A DNA stretch of 64,000 nucleotides from Azospira sp. I13 (GCF_003112695.1 NZ_BFBP01000011.1:201401-265400), one strand, 5' to 3'. Counted from the stretch's first letter, positions 8,179-17,799 are shown. Program-made: numbers and translations. The notes: a model not told the origin generated them from the letters alone.

Positions 8179-8841
8179 TTGCGCACCCCGACCATCCAGG
8201 TGCGCCTGCATGAGCCGCTGTGGCTGCGCCTGCTGCGCCGGGCTGCCGTGGTGGGCGGTGTGCTGCTGCTGTGCGCGGCGACATTCCGCATCGGCCAGCA
8301 TTACCCGCTCACGGCAACGGCCGAGGCACCCCAACCGGCCCCGGCCGCTCCGGTCGCCGAAGCCGCAGTCCCCCAGAACAAACCGGTGGCGGCGAATGCC
8401 GTCAGCCCGGCCACGGCGCCGGGCCCAAGCCTGCCCACCGCCCCCTCTGCCGACCAGGCCACGACGCCCGGCCTGGATGCGGCAGCCCAGGAAACCAACC
8501 GGGACGGCCTGGAGCTGAAAGGTACCCGGCTCTCCCTGGACCCGGCCAACGGTGAGCAGCTGCGCTATCGCCTGACCCTGGCCAATACCGGCCGCAGATT
8601 CAACGGCAGCCTGCGCTTTACCTTCACGGGGGAGCGGGAAGGCAAGGCCGAACAGTGGCGTTACCCCGCCAACGGGGCGATGCCTGATCCGAAGTTGCAA
8701 GTGGAAGTGAGCCGTTTCCTCAAGACCGAAGGGGTCATCGCCCTACCGTCTGGCTTTGTCCCCCGGGCAGCCACGGTAGATCTCCTGGAACCCGAAGGGG
8801 TTCGCCTGAGCAAACAGACACGGATAGGACGACCATCATGA
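8179..8841 (+). CDS. DUF6776-like membrane-anchored protein, partner of bactofilin; N-terminus apparently interrupted
   Basis: The frame is open from 8134, but the only usable start is a TTG at 8179 with a poor ribosome site. A much better start lies at 8130 (MNDTPKSL, preceded by AGGAG), but it hits TAA at 8175-8177. Removing one G from the GGGG at 8167-8170 would join the two into a 236-aa protein. The visible protein has one transmembrane helix (AAVVGGVLLLCAATF), an Ala/Pro-rich linker to about residue 110 and a C-terminal beta-rich domain (LELKGTRLSLDPANG onwards). It overlaps the bactofilin start by 4 nt. Family assignment rests on this architecture and position. Confidence 0.7.
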   Translation: MRTPTIQVRLHEPLWLRLLRRAAVVGGVLLLCAATFRIGQHYPLTATAEAPQPAPAAPVAEAAVPQNKPVAANAVSPATAPGPSLPTAPSADQATTPGLDAAAQETNRDGLELKGTRLSLDPANGEQLRYRLTLANTGRRFNGSLRFTFTGEREGKAEQWRYPANGAMPDPKLQVEVSRFLKTEGVIALPSGFVPRAATVDLLEPEGVRLSKQTRIGRPS

Positions 8842-9278
8842 AAAACATCAAGGGATCCCGTTTTGGCAGCGGCGGCCTACCGCCCATGCAGGGCGTCATT
8901 CCGGCCAGCGCCACCCTCCACGGCGACCTGGAATTCTCCGGCGGCCTGTGGGTCGACGGCCATGTGCGGGGCGACCTGCGGGGCCGTGAAGGCCAGGACC
9001 CGGTGCTGGTGATCAATCACGACGCCTCGATCAAGGGCCATCTGATTGCCGACCACATCATCGTGCACGGCACCGTCAGCGGCGGCATCGAGGCCCGGGC
9101 CAGCCTCACCCTGGGGCCTTCCGCCCGGGTGCGCGGCGGCCATATCCGCTATGGCGAGGTGAGCATTGCCGAAGGCGCCACGGTGAGCGGCCAGATGCAC
9201 TGCACTGCCCTCCCCGGCGAAGCACCGGCGGCGACGGAAGCGCCCCGTCGCGTCACCAAGGTACGCTCCGCCGGCTAA
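8838..9278 (+). CDS. Bactofilin (polymer-forming cytoskeletal protein)
   Basis: 146 aa. The core from about residue 18 to 120 is the repeating beta-helix of bactofilins: VIPASATLHGDLEFSGGLWV, then short rungs such as GHLIADHIIVHGTVSGGIEA. Flexible tails lie on both sides. Bactofilins polymerise without nucleotide and locate at the inner membrane, where they direct cell-wall synthesis or polar assemblies. It is coupled to the upstream membrane-anchored protein, a likely anchor or partner. The tail (EAPAATEAPRRVTKVRSAG) is basic and disordered. Confidence 0.92.
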   Translation: MKNIKGSRFGSGGLPPMQGVIPASATLHGDLEFSGGLWVDGHVRGDLRGREGQDPVLVINHDASIKGHLIADHIIVHGTVSGGIEARASLTLGPSARVRGGHIRYGEVSIAEGATVSGQMHCTALPGEAPAATEAPRRVTKVRSAG

Positions 9279-9385
9279 CATCCGGCGCTGTTTTGCGCCG
9301 CCCCGGCGGAACACTTTCGTTTTCTGCAGCGCCAGCAGGGGCTGGCGTTAGCCGGAATTGCCCTAGTTCCCTTACTTCCGCTGCT

Positions 9386-10447
9386 TTACCCCAGCGCTGC
9401 TCCAGCCTTGCCGGCCCCTTGTTCCGAGGGGTTCTCTGCACCTTCCGCAGCGCCTTCCCCGGCCGCTTCCCGGCTGCGCCACAGGGCCACCTGGGCCGGC
9501 GTCAGCACGCCGGTGGCTGCCAGCACTGCCGTCACCGCTTCACAATCCCGGGCCGGGCGCACCTGCTGGAACAGGGCTTCGGCCTCGGGCCAGGTCCGCC
9601 GCAGCAAGCCCAGCCAAAGCTTGAGCCGGCCGGAACGATGGCGAGGATTCAGTTTGGCCTGCACCCGCAGCCAGAAATCGGCCACCGCCGGCACCACCAG
9701 CGCCCAGGCGTCGGTACCGGCAATGGCTTCGCCCTTGATGCGCCTTGCCAGCAGCGGATCAGCCACGGCCCCCCGGCCCAGCATCACGTCGGCGCAGCCG
9801 GAAACCTCCCGGATGGCCTGCCAGTCTTCCAGGGTCCACACCTCGCCGTTGGCCACCACCGGCACCGCCACGCTTTCGGCGATGCGGGCGATCCAGTGCC
9901 AGTGGGCGGGCGGCGTGTAGCCTTCCTCCTTGGTGCGGGCATGCACCACCAGTTCCGCCGCACCGCCTTCTGCCAGGGCCCGGGCGCAGTCCAGGGTCAG
10001 GGCCGTATCCTTCACTCCCAGACGCATTTTCGCTGTCAACGGCACATCCACCGGCATGGCCCTGCGTACCGTGGCGACGATGCGATGCAGTAGTTCGGGA
10101 TCGTTGAGCAGGATGGCGCCGCCGCCATGGCGATTGACCATGGGGGCAGGGCAGCCGAAATTGAGATCCACCGCCTGGGGCCCCAGGCCGGCAGCCCGGG
10201 CGGCATTGTCTGCCAGACACTCGGGGTCGGAGCCCAGCAACTGCACGACAATCGGCGTGCCAGCCTCGGTGCGGCCACCTTGGGCCAGTTCGGGGGACAT
10301 GCGGTGGAAGGCCCGGTTCGGCAGCAGGGCATCGGTGATGCGGATGAACTCGGTGACACACCAGTCATAACCGCCGATGGCGGTCAGCACCTCGCGCATC
10401 ACGTCGTCTGCCAGGCCCTGCATGGGGGCCAGCGCCAGTCTTGCCAT
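9386..10447 (-). CDS. dusC: tRNA-dihydrouridine(16) synthase DusC
   Basis: 353 aa TIM-barrel flavoenzyme. It opens with [19 protein letters not shown] and has the substrate motif [14 protein letters not shown] typical of DusC. The catalytic-cysteine motif is [15 protein letters not shown] (about 95-109). FMN/tRNA contacts include [28 protein letters not shown] and LGRGAVADP. It reduces U16 in tRNA. The last 40 residues are Ala/Glu-rich and outside the usual fold. Transcribed alone; convergent with bactofilin. Confidence 0.92.
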   Translation of the reverse strand: MARLALAPMQGLADDVMREVLTAIGGYDWCVTEFIRITDALLPNRAFHRMSPELAQGGRTEAGTPIVVQLLGSDPECLADNAARAAGLGPQAVDLNFGCPAPMVNRHGGGAILLNDPELLHRIVATVRRAMPVDVPLTAKMRLGVKDTALTLDCARALAEGGAAELVVHARTKEEGYTPPAHWHWIARIAESVAVPVVANGEVWTLEDWQAIREVSGCADVMLGRGAVADPLLARRIKGEAIAGTDAWALVVPAVADFWLRVQAKLNPRHRSGRLKLWLGLLRRTWPEAEALFQQVRPARDCEAVTAVLAATGVLTPAQVALWRSREAAGEGAAEGAENPSEQGAGKAGAALG

Positions 10448-10467
10448 AGTGCCGTTCAGGGGAAAAA

Positions 10468-10512
10468 GGGAGGCCGGTATTCTACCGAAGGGGAGGCCCT
10501 ATTCTACCGAAG
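10468..10512. repeat. Short tandem duplication in the dusC promoter region
   Basis: GGGAGGCCGGTATTCTACCG at 10468 onward recurs at 10491 as GGGAGGCCCTATTCTACCG. Both copies continue CGAAG. On the minus strand each carries TAGAAT, close to a -10 element, 20-45 bp upstream of dusC. Confidence 0.5.
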
Positions 10513-10564
10513 GCGCCGTCCCGGGGCCGAAATCAATCGTTAAACCACCCGGCAACCCGCCCCC

Positions 10565-10831
10565 TCAGTCATCCTCGCCATCACTCATGCCGTACTCCCG
10601 GTCGAGCCGGTTCATGTAGCGGGCGTAGAACCAGACGATGAAGACATAGACGAGCAGGCTGCCCTGGGCCCCCATGTAAAAGCCCAGGGGAAAGCCGAGG
10701 AAGGTCATTTCATTGAGCTCCCGGGCGTAGAAGCTGACCCCGTAGCTGACGGCAAACCAGAGCAGGAGCAGCAGCCCGGTCATGCGCAGGTTTTTCCTCC
10801 AGTATTCCCGGTGGCGTTGGGCGCTATCCAT
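10565..10831 (-). CDS. DUF4212 small subunit of a Na+/solute symporter
   Basis: 88 aa with two transmembrane helices (about 18-35 and 55-75) and a polar N-terminus HREYWRKNLRMTG, the hallmark of the DUF4212 'putative solute:sodium symporter small subunit' family. It starts 18 nt after the stop of the large symporter gene, so they form a pair. The acidic tail (SDGEDD) is cytoplasmic. In many genomes the small subunit precedes the large; here it follows. Confidence 0.88.
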   Translation of the reverse strand: MDSAQRHREYWRKNLRMTGLLLLLWFAVSYGVSFYARELNEMTFLGFPLGFYMGAQGSLLVYVFIVWFYARYMNRLDREYGMSDGEDD

Positions 10832-10849
10832 GGCGGCAGTCTCCCGGCC

Positions 10850-12889
10850 CTAGCTGCGCGGGTAGCGGACCTGCTCGACGAAGTCCTGCACCTGCTGGGC
10901 CGGTGGTGGCGTGAGCAGGCTGACGACGACGATGGTGAGGAAACCGGCGGGCACACCCCAGATACCGGCAGCGGTGGACTGGATACCGAACCAGGGCTCC
11001 ATGCCGATGCCTTGCAAACCGAGCCAGGGCACGGAATCGAAATGCACCCGCACCATGTAGTAAAGGGTGATGAGCAGGCCCACTACCATACCGGAAACAG
11101 CCCCGGCCTTATTGGCCCGTTTCCAGAAAATGCCCATCACCAGGGCCGGGAACAGGGCCGCCGCCGCCAGGGAGAAGGCCCAGGCCACCATGTAGAGGAT
11201 GGTGGCCGGGCGCTGGGCGGCTACGGTGGCCGCCAGCACGGCCACCACCAGCAGCAGGGATTTGGAGATGACCAGCCGCCACTGGGTGGAGGCCTGGGGG
11301 CGCACGATCTTGTAGTAGAAATCGTGGGAGAGGGAGCTGGTGATGGTGAGCAGCAGACCGTCGGCCGTAGACAGGGCGGCCGCCAGCCCACCAGCCGCCA
11401 CCAGACCGGACACCACATAGGGCAGGCCGGCGATTTCCGGCGTCGCCAGCACGATCACATCCGGATTGAGGGATAGCTCCGCCAGTTGCAGGAGACCGTC
11501 GCCGTTGATGTCTTCGATGGCCACCAGGCCCACCTTGCCCCAGGCCGCGACCCAGGAGGGCAGATGGGCGATGGGGGTGTTGATGAGGGTGGCGTAAACC
11601 TCGTACTTGGCAAACACCGCGTAGGCCGGCGCCGTGAGGTAGAGCAGCAGGATGAAGAAGAGCGACCAGGTCACCGACTGCCGCGCTTCCTTCACCGTCG
11701 GCGTGGTGTAGTAGCGCATGAGAATGTGGGGCAAGGCTGCCGTGCCCACCATGAGACAGAACATGAGGCTGAGAAAATTCAGGCGGGCCGCCGAGGATTC
11801 CGCTTCGTTGCGGCCGGGGAAGGCTTCGGCATGGTGGATGGGTACGGAGCCCTTGCCGGCAGCGGTACGCATGGCCGCATCCCAGCGCTCCCGCGCCGCC
11901 TCGGGGGTGGGCGGCAGCTCCCTGCGCTGCTTTTCCAGGGCTGCCACGTCACGCATGGGGGCATCCTCGGCCTTCAGTTCGTTGATGCGCACCGTCAGGC
12001 GCTGACGCTCGTCAGCCAGAGACTGGGGCAGGCGGACGATCTTCTCGTAGTAGGTATCAGCCCGCTGCCGGTACAGGGCCCGGGCCTGCTGCTCCGCCGG
12101 GGTCTCGAACAGCCGGTCTTCCAGCTTGCCCACTTCCTGCAGCATTTCGCCATAGACCAGCTGGGGAATGGGGACACGGGTGAGCTGGTAGGAAAGCAGG
12201 GTCACCGGCACCACGTAGGCGATGATGAGGATGACGTACTGGGCCACCTGGGTCCAGGTCACCGCCCGCATGCCACCGAGGAAGGAACACACCAGGATGC
12301 CCGCCAGGCCGACGAAGACGCCGATCTCGAATTGCAGATTGACGAAGCGGCTGGTGATCAGCCCGACGCCGTAGATCTGGGCCACCACATAGACGAAGGA
12401 GGCAAGGATGGCGGCAGCCCCGCCCACCAGCCGCGCAGCATTGCCGCCGTAGCGCACGGCGAGGAAGTCGGGAATGGTGAATTGGCCAAACTTACGCAGG
12501 TAGGGCGCCAGGAACAGGGCCACCAGGACGAAGCCGCCGGTCCAGCCCATGATGAAGGCCAACCCCTGGTAGCCCGTCAGGTACAGCGTACCGGCCATGC
12601 CGATGAAGGAGGCGGCGGACATCCAGTCCGCCCCCGTGGCCATGCCGTTGAACAGGGCCGGTACCCGCCGCCCCGCCACGTAGTACTCGGAGACATCCGA
12701 AGTACGGCTCATGATGCCGATGGTGGCGTAGATCAGGATGGTGAACAGCAGGAAGGCGTAGCCGATCCAGCGGGGGCCGAGTCCCTGATGCTCAAGCAGG
12801 GCCAGCACCAGGATGAAGACGAGAAAGCCGACGGTATAGGTCAGGTAGTAGCGCTTGAGCTGGGCGCGGAAGACCTGGTAGGCCGACAT
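10850..12889 (-). CDS. Sodium:solute symporter, VC_2705 subfamily (acetate/monocarboxylate type)
   Basis: 679 aa, SSS family with about 13 helices. Recognisable segments are YYVAGRRVPALFNGMATGADWMS-type sequence near residue 70, FTIPDFLAVRYGG (about 137-149) and ALSTADGLLLTITSSLSHD, all as in ActP/PutP transporters. A charged coiled-coil insert of about 100 residues (about 250-360: EDRLFETPAEQQ to RELPPTPEAARERW) sits between helices and is characteristic of the VC_2705 subfamily. The position between the exonuclease/DUF294 genes and DUF4212, near acs, suggests uptake of acetate or another short monocarboxylate. Substrate is inferred. Confidence 0.88.
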   Translation of the reverse strand: MSAYQVFRAQLKRYYLTYTVGFLVFILVLALLEHQGLGPRWIGYAFLLFTILIYATIGIMSRTSDVSEYYVAGRRVPALFNGMATGADWMSAASFIGMAGTLYLTGYQGLAFIMGWTGGFVLVALFLAPYLRKFGQFTIPDFLAVRYGGNAARLVGGAAAILASFVYVVAQIYGVGLITSRFVNLQFEIGVFVGLAGILVCSFLGGMRAVTWTQVAQYVILIIAYVVPVTLLSYQLTRVPIPQLVYGEMLQEVGKLEDRLFETPAEQQARALYRQRADTYYEKIVRLPQSLADERQRLTVRINELKAEDAPMRDVAALEKQRRELPPTPEAARERWDAAMRTAAGKGSVPIHHAEAFPGRNEAESSAARLNFLSLMFCLMVGTAALPHILMRYYTTPTVKEARQSVTWSLFFILLLYLTAPAYAVFAKYEVYATLINTPIAHLPSWVAAWGKVGLVAIEDINGDGLLQLAELSLNPDVIVLATPEIAGLPYVVSGLVAAGGLAAALSTADGLLLTITSSLSHDFYYKIVRPQASTQWRLVISKSLLLVVAVLAATVAAQRPATILYMVAWAFSLAAAALFPALVMGIFWKRANKAGAVSGMVVGLLITLYYMVRVHFDSVPWLGLQGIGMEPWFGIQSTAAGIWGVPAGFLTIVVVSLLTPPPAQQVQDFVEQVRYPRS

Positions 12890-12902
12890 GGCGGATTTCG
12901 TC

Positions 12903-13616
12903 CTAGTTGCTGCGCCGCAGCCAGCGCCGCACCCGCTCGATTTCCATCACCCGGGCCGGGCATTCGGCCCCCCGGTCGCCAGCCCGGGCAATGGCCACCT
13001 GCAGCAGCTTGGCGGTGGCATAGCAGTCGGAAACGGCATTGTGGCGCTGGATGTTTTCGATGTCGAAGAGGTTGAGCCAGCTATCCAGGGCCACGTTGGT
13101 GTCGATCTTCTCCTGGAACAGCTCGGGCATGATCCAGGCCAGGTCGAGCCACTGGGGCTCGAACTTGTAGCCCAGATACTTTTCCATGGCTCGGGCAATC
13201 ATAGAGTGGTCGAACACGGCGTGGTACGCCACCAGGGGGCTCTTGCCGATGTAGTCGAGGAAGAGCAGCAGCGCATCTTCCGGCTCCATCCCTTCCCGTT
13301 GGGCGGACCCGCCGATGCCATGAAGCAGGATGTTTTCCGTATCGCTTACCACGTCCTGCTTGAGAATCACCTCGAAAGCATCCTGGGTGTCGATGAGGCC
13401 ATTGACCACGGCCACGGCACCGATGGAGATGAGGCGGTCCTTCACCATGTTGAGGCCGGAGGATTCCACATCCACCACCACGTAGCGGGTCTGGAAATGG
13501 CTGCGTTCCAGGTCGGCATCGGGGAGCTGGCGCCAGCGTTCCAGGCGCTCCAGCCGCTCCGGGGAGAGAACGACGGGAGCGGCCTTGCTGCCGAAAAGTC
13601 GGGAGAGCCAGCTCAT
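12903..13616 (-). CDS. DEDD-type 3'-5' exonuclease (DNA polymerase III epsilon-like)
   Basis: 237 aa. Exo I motif VVVDVESSGL (about 46-55), Exo II near AYHAVFDHSMIARAM (about 128-142) and Exo III HNAVSDCYATAKLL (about 191-204; His and Asp spaced as in the DEDDh class). It starts in the last 4 nt of the DUF294 gene (ATGA) and ends 13 nt before the symporter, so it belongs to that operon. Such epsilon-like proteins recur next to DUF294/DUF4212 symporter genes; whether they degrade DNA, RNA or a nucleotide signal there is unknown. Confidence 0.88.
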   Translation of the reverse strand: MSWLSRLFGSKAAPVVLSPERLERLERWRQLPDADLERSHFQTRYVVVDVESSGLNMVKDRLISIGAVAVVNGLIDTQDAFEVILKQDVVSDTENILLHGIGGSAQREGMEPEDALLLFLDYIGKSPLVAYHAVFDHSMIARAMEKYLGYKFEPQWLDLAWIMPELFQEKIDTNVALDSWLNLFDIENIQRHNAVSDCYATAKLLQVAIARAGDRGAECPARVMEIERVRRWLRRSN

Positions 13617-15523
13617 ACCTGATAGTCCAGCTTGAGCCGGGTCTGGATCTTGCGGACCTGGCGGAAGGATTCCTTGAGGATGCGACGGTCCAGCTCATTG
13701 AGCTTGTCCGGGTGGATGCGGTTGTCCCCGGCGTGGCCCGCTTCAGATTCCAGGTGCTGGTGGCGCAGGCGCAGCAGCTGAATGAAGTTGAAGGAATCAA
13801 TGAGGGCGGACATGTCGTCGTTGCTCATGCCCAGGCGCTTGGTGCAGTGGCGCAGGCGCTGCACGGTGTTGGTGTTGTGCAGCCCGGCGGCCAGGGCGTA
13901 GATGCGAGCCACGTCCACGAAGAGGCGGGCGCCGTATTTCTTCAGGTCGATGGTGCCCGGGTGTTCCGGGTCCAGGTCGGTGACGAAGTCGCGGATCTTG
14001 CCCAGGGGCGGCTCCACGCTCAAGGCGTTGAGGGCCATCATCTTAAGGAAGCTGGGATTGGCCACGGTCAGGCTGAGTAGCCACTTGCGCAGGCGCTCCC
14101 CCAGGCTGGGGTTGCCGTAGAGGGTGCGGAAGTCGAAGAAGATGGTGGCGTTGAGCAGGGCGGTGGGGTCGGGCCGGCGCACCCAGTTGGTGAACTTCTC
14201 TTCCCACTCTTCCAGGGTCAGGCACAGCTCCGGGTTGCCGGCCATGATGTTGCCGGTGCACAGGGGGAAGCCACACTTGTCCAGGTCGGAATTCATGTCC
14301 TGGGCGAATTCCAGCAGCCGCATCTTCAGCTGTTCCTTGTCCATGAAGTCGGGGCACAGATAGATGATGCCGTTGTCCTGGTCAGTGCTGAAAGTCTGCT
14401 CCTCCCGCCCTTCCGAACCGAAGGAAAGCCAGGCCCATTCGACGCCGTAGAGGTCGTGCTTGTCCAGGTTCAGTTCGAGCACCCGGCGGGTGATGGTGTC
14501 GTTGAGGGCGGAGATGAACTGGGTCACCTGCTCCGCACCAACCCCCTGGGCCAGCATGTTCACTGCCAGCTGGCGCACGTCCTGGCTGGTCTGCAGGAGG
14601 GTTTCCAGGTCCGGCGCGGTTTCCACGGACTGGCGGATCTGGCGCAGGCCGACCCGCTGCAGGGTGAACAGGTCCCGCTCGGAAATCACCCCTTTGAGGC
14701 GACCCTCCGCATCCACCACCAGCACGTGGCGGATGCCATGCATGGCCATGGCCAGGGCGGCATCGTAGGCATAGACCGTGTCATGGAGGGTATGGGGGCC
14801 CTTCGACATGACCTTGCTGATGGGCTCCTCCAGGGCGATACCGGCCAGCACCACCCGGTGCAGCACGTCGCTCTGGGTGAAGATGCCCACCGGCTTGTTT
14901 TCCTCGTCGGTGACGATCATGGAGCCCAGGCGTTGCTGGCCCATGGCTTCCAGCACCTGGCGCAGGGGCGTCTCGGGCCGCACGGAGACAGGCTCCCGTT
15001 TGACCAGGGCCGAGAGGGAGGTGTTGAGGGATTGCTGCTCCGCCGCCCGCTGGGCGAACTGCACCTGCAACTGCTGCCGCGACTGGTTGAGCAGGCTGGC
15101 GATGTACTGGGTACAGAACAGGTTGAAGACCGAGCTCATGCGCATGACTTCAAAGAAGTCGTCGGCAGAAAGCTGATAACAGAAGACATCCTCAATGGCG
15201 GTGTAGCCATTGGTGGAGGCGCGCTGGGCCGTGACGGCGCCGATGGGAAAACACTCCCCCGGCCCCAGGGTCATGGCGTTGTATTCGGTGACATTCACCT
15301 CGCCGGCCTGGCGTGCCACCACCTTGCCCCGCTGCATGATGTAGAAGGTGCGGGCAACGCCCATGTCGGGCGTCAGGATGGCCGCATCCTTGTGGTAGTA
15401 GGCCAGCTTGGCGCGCTCGGCGAGAAAGCGCAGGGCCGGCGTCTCCATGCGGTCGAAGGGGGAATGACGGCGCAGGAACTCCATGGTGGCGGAGACCAGC
15501 ATCTGGGTTGCGTTTGTGGACAT
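13613..15523 (-). CDS. cNMP-binding/CBS/nucleotidyltransferase signalling protein (DUF294 type)
   Basis: 636 aa from ATG at 15523 (MSTNATQMLV), preceded by GGGAGAG; an upstream in-frame Met gives an unlikely leader. Order: cNMP-binding-like beta barrel (about 20-130), two CBS repeats (about 165-290: VSVRPETPLRQVLEAMGQ, then a second ending GVISERDLFTLQRVG), DUF294 nucleotidyltransferase (WLSFGSEGREEQTFSTDQDN near 375-395, a GS...DxD pattern) and a helical DUF294 C-terminal domain. This resembles GlnD-like transferases that modify a partner. Co-transcribed with the exonuclease and symporter; it likely senses nucleotides to tune acetate uptake or use. Confidence 0.88.
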   Translation of the reverse strand: MSTNATQMLVSATMEFLRRHSPFDRMETPALRFLAERAKLAYYHKDAAILTPDMGVARTFYIMQRGKVVARQAGEVNVTEYNAMTLGPGECFPIGAVTAQRASTNGYTAIEDVFCYQLSADDFFEVMRMSSVFNLFCTQYIASLLNQSRQQLQVQFAQRAAEQQSLNTSLSALVKREPVSVRPETPLRQVLEAMGQQRLGSMIVTDEENKPVGIFTQSDVLHRVVLAGIALEEPISKVMSKGPHTLHDTVYAYDAALAMAMHGIRHVLVVDAEGRLKGVISERDLFTLQRVGLRQIRQSVETAPDLETLLQTSQDVRQLAVNMLAQGVGAEQVTQFISALNDTITRRVLELNLDKHDLYGVEWAWLSFGSEGREEQTFSTDQDNGIIYLCPDFMDKEQLKMRLLEFAQDMNSDLDKCGFPLCTGNIMAGNPELCLTLEEWEEKFTNWVRRPDPTALLNATIFFDFRTLYGNPSLGERLRKWLLSLTVANPSFLKMMALNALSVEPPLGKIRDFVTDLDPEHPGTIDLKKYGARLFVDVARIYALAAGLHNTNTVQRLRHCTKRLGMSNDDMSALIDSFNFIQLLRLRHQHLESEAGHAGDNRIHPDKLNELDRRILKESFRQVRKIQTRLKLDYQV

Positions 15524-15561
15524 TTTTGGAATTCTCTCCCTGCGCAACGAAACAAATGAAG

Positions 15562-15591
15562 AGGCCGGCGCGAACAATTTCGCGCCGGCCT
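15562..15591. terminator. 13-bp perfect hairpin between acs and the DUF294 operon
   Basis: AGGCCGGCGCGAA, loop CAAT, then the exact complement. It lies between two minus-strand genes, 39 nt upstream of the DUF294 start. The following minus-strand sequence (CTCTTCATTTG) has few T, so it is a weak intrinsic terminator or a leader structure rather than a clear terminator. Confidence 0.5.
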
Positions 15592-15744
15592 GAAAGCGGT
15601 CTTTATATTTTGCCGCTTGGCTTACAGAGATGTCGATCTACCAGTGGATCAGGCCGGTGTGACGACGGGCTAGTCTCCTCCACGCCCCTCTGCATTTCAG
15701 TTTTTGTTGAATGCCGCCGGGTTGCCCCGACGGCTTCGGCGCCA

Positions 15745-17721
15745 TTAACCGCCGGCTTGCTTGAGCTGCTCCAGGATGGCGGGGTTTTCCAGGGTGGAAA
15801 CGTCCTGGGTGACTTCCTCGCCCTTGGCCAGGGAGCGCAGCAGGCGGCGCATGATCTTGCCGGAACGGGTCTTCGGCAGGTTCTCGCCGAAGCGGATGTC
15901 CTTGGGCTTGGCGATGGGGCCGATTTCCTTGCCCACCCAGTCCTGCAGTTCCTTGATGACGCGCTTGGCATCGTCGCCGTTGGGACGGGCGCCCTTCAGC
16001 ACCACGAAGGCGCAGATGGCTTCGCCGGTCAGGTCGTCGGGACGGCCCACCACAGCGGCTTCGGCCACCAGGGGGTTGGCCACCAGGGCGGATTCGATTT
16101 CCATGGTGCCCATGCGGTGACCGGACACGTTCAGCACGTCGTCAATACGGCCGGTGATGGTGAAGTTGCCGGTCTTGGCGTTGCGCACGGCACCGTCGCC
16201 AGCCAGGTACAGGCGGCCGCCCAGGTCATCGGGGTAGTAGGACTTCTTGAAGCGCTCCGGATCGCCCCAGATGGTGCGGATCATGGAAGGCCAGGGCTTC
16301 TTCACCACCAGGAAACCGCCCTTGCCCCACTCCAGCTCGTGGCCGGTCTCATCGACGATGGCGGCCTGGATGCCGGGGAACGGCAGGGTGCAGGAACCGG
16401 GCACCAGGGGGGTGACGCCGGGCAGCGGGGTGATCATGTGGCCGCCGGTTTCGGTCTGCCAGAAGGTATCAACGATGGGGCAACGGCCGCCGCCGATTTC
16501 GTTGTAGTACCACATCCAGGCTTCGGGGTTGATCGGCTCGCCGACGGAACCCAGCAGGCGCAGGGAGGTGAGGTCGTACTTCTTCGGCAGGTCGCCGCCG
16601 GCCTTGATCAGGGAACGAATGGCGGTGGGGGCGGTGTAGAAGATGGAGACCTTGTGGTCCTGAATCATCTTCCAGAAACGGCCGGCATCCGGGAAGGTGG
16701 GCACGCCTTCGAAGACGATTTCAGTGGCGCCACAGGCCAGGGGGCCGTAGGTAATGTAGGTGTGGCCGGTGACCCAGCCGATGTCGGCGGTGCACCAGAA
16801 GACATCGTCAGGCTTGATGTCGAAGGTCCACTTCATGGTCAGGGCAGCATGCAGCAGGTAGCCGCCGGAAGAATGCTGGACGCCCTTGGGCTTGCCGGTG
16901 GAACCGGAGGTGTAGAGCAGGAACAGGGGATGTTCGGCTTCGACCCACTCGGGTTCGCAGATGTCGGTCTGGCCGGCTTCGGCATCGGACCACCAGGTGT
17001 CGCGGCCAGCCACCATGTTGCAGGCACCGCCGGTGCGCTTGGCGACGATGACGGTCTTGATCGGGCTATTGGCGCCGAGCAGGTTCAGGGCTTCATCGAC
17101 GGCGGGCTTCAGGGGGATGTTCTTGCCGCCACGGGTCTGCTCGTCGGCGGTGATGACGGCGACGGCGCCGGCATCCAGGATGCGTTCTTCCAGGGACTTG
17201 GCGGAGAAGCCGCCGAAGACCACGGAGTGGATGGCGCCGATACGGGCGCAGGCCTGCATGGCAACGATGCCTTCGATGGACATCGGCAGATAGATAATGA
17301 CGCGATCACCCTTCTTGATGCCCTTGGCCTTCAGCGCGTTGGCGAACTTGGCCACGCGGGAGAGCAGTTCCTTGTAGGTCACCTTGGAGACGGCACCGCC
17401 GTCGGCTTCGAAGATGATGGCGACCTTGTCGCCCAAGCCGGCTTCGACGTTCTTGTCGAGGCAGTTGTAGGAGACGTTCAGCTTGCCGTCCGGGAACCAC
17501 TTGTAGAAAGGAGCATTGGATTCATCCAGCACGGTGGTGAAGGGCTGCTGCCACACCACGTGTTCCTTGGCCAGACGGCCCCAGTAACCGGTGTAGTCGG
17601 TTTCCGCTTCCTTGCACAGGGCCTCATAGGCGGCCATGCCGGAAATCGTCGCCTGCTTCACCACAGCTTCGGAAGGGGGGAAGACACGGTTTTCAACGAG
17701 AACGGATTCGATCTGGGACAT
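15745..17721 (-). CDS. acs: Acetyl-CoA synthetase
   Basis: 658 aa from the ATG at 17721 (MSQIES). AGGAG lies 6 nt upstream of it, and a Met two codons earlier is too close to that site. ANL adenylation motifs are clear: [19 protein letters not shown] (AMP-binding P-loop), [32 protein letters not shown] and C-terminal [14 protein letters not shown]. The lysine in the last motif is the one acetylated by Pat-type enzymes in known Acs. It makes acetyl-CoA from acetate, ATP and CoA. Adjacent genes for a symporter and a DUF294 regulator suggest an acetate-assimilation module. Confidence 0.96.
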   Translation of the reverse strand: MSQIESVLVENRVFPPSEAVVKQATISGMAAYEALCKEAETDYTGYWGRLAKEHVVWQQPFTTVLDESNAPFYKWFPDGKLNVSYNCLDKNVEAGLGDKVAIIFEADGGAVSKVTYKELLSRVAKFANALKAKGIKKGDRVIIYLPMSIEGIVAMQACARIGAIHSVVFGGFSAKSLEERILDAGAVAVITADEQTRGGKNIPLKPAVDEALNLLGANSPIKTVIVAKRTGGACNMVAGRDTWWSDAEAGQTDICEPEWVEAEHPLFLLYTSGSTGKPKGVQHSSGGYLLHAALTMKWTFDIKPDDVFWCTADIGWVTGHTYITYGPLACGATEIVFEGVPTFPDAGRFWKMIQDHKVSIFYTAPTAIRSLIKAGGDLPKKYDLTSLRLLGSVGEPINPEAWMWYYNEIGGGRCPIVDTFWQTETGGHMITPLPGVTPLVPGSCTLPFPGIQAAIVDETGHELEWGKGGFLVVKKPWPSMIRTIWGDPERFKKSYYPDDLGGRLYLAGDGAVRNAKTGNFTITGRIDDVLNVSGHRMGTMEIESALVANPLVAEAAVVGRPDDLTGEAICAFVVLKGARPNGDDAKRVIKELQDWVGKEIGPIAKPKDIRFGENLPKTRSGKIMRRLLRSLAKGEEVTQDVSTLENPAILEQLKQAGG

Positions 17722-17799
17722 ACTCATCTCCTCTGCATTGTCTGCAATTGCAAAAATTGATGCGTCGAGAGCTAAACGTCGGCCTTGTCGGCGGACGAA

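Noticed and set aside
9280-9360. Terminator between bactofilin and dusC
   Set aside because: GC-rich hairpins are present (around 9284-9298 and 9330-9350) but without T-runs, so evidence is too weak to list.
15508-17760. 750-codon plus-strand frame opposite acs
   Set aside because: Low-complexity shadow of the acetyl-CoA synthetase gene, which has all its motifs on the minus strand.
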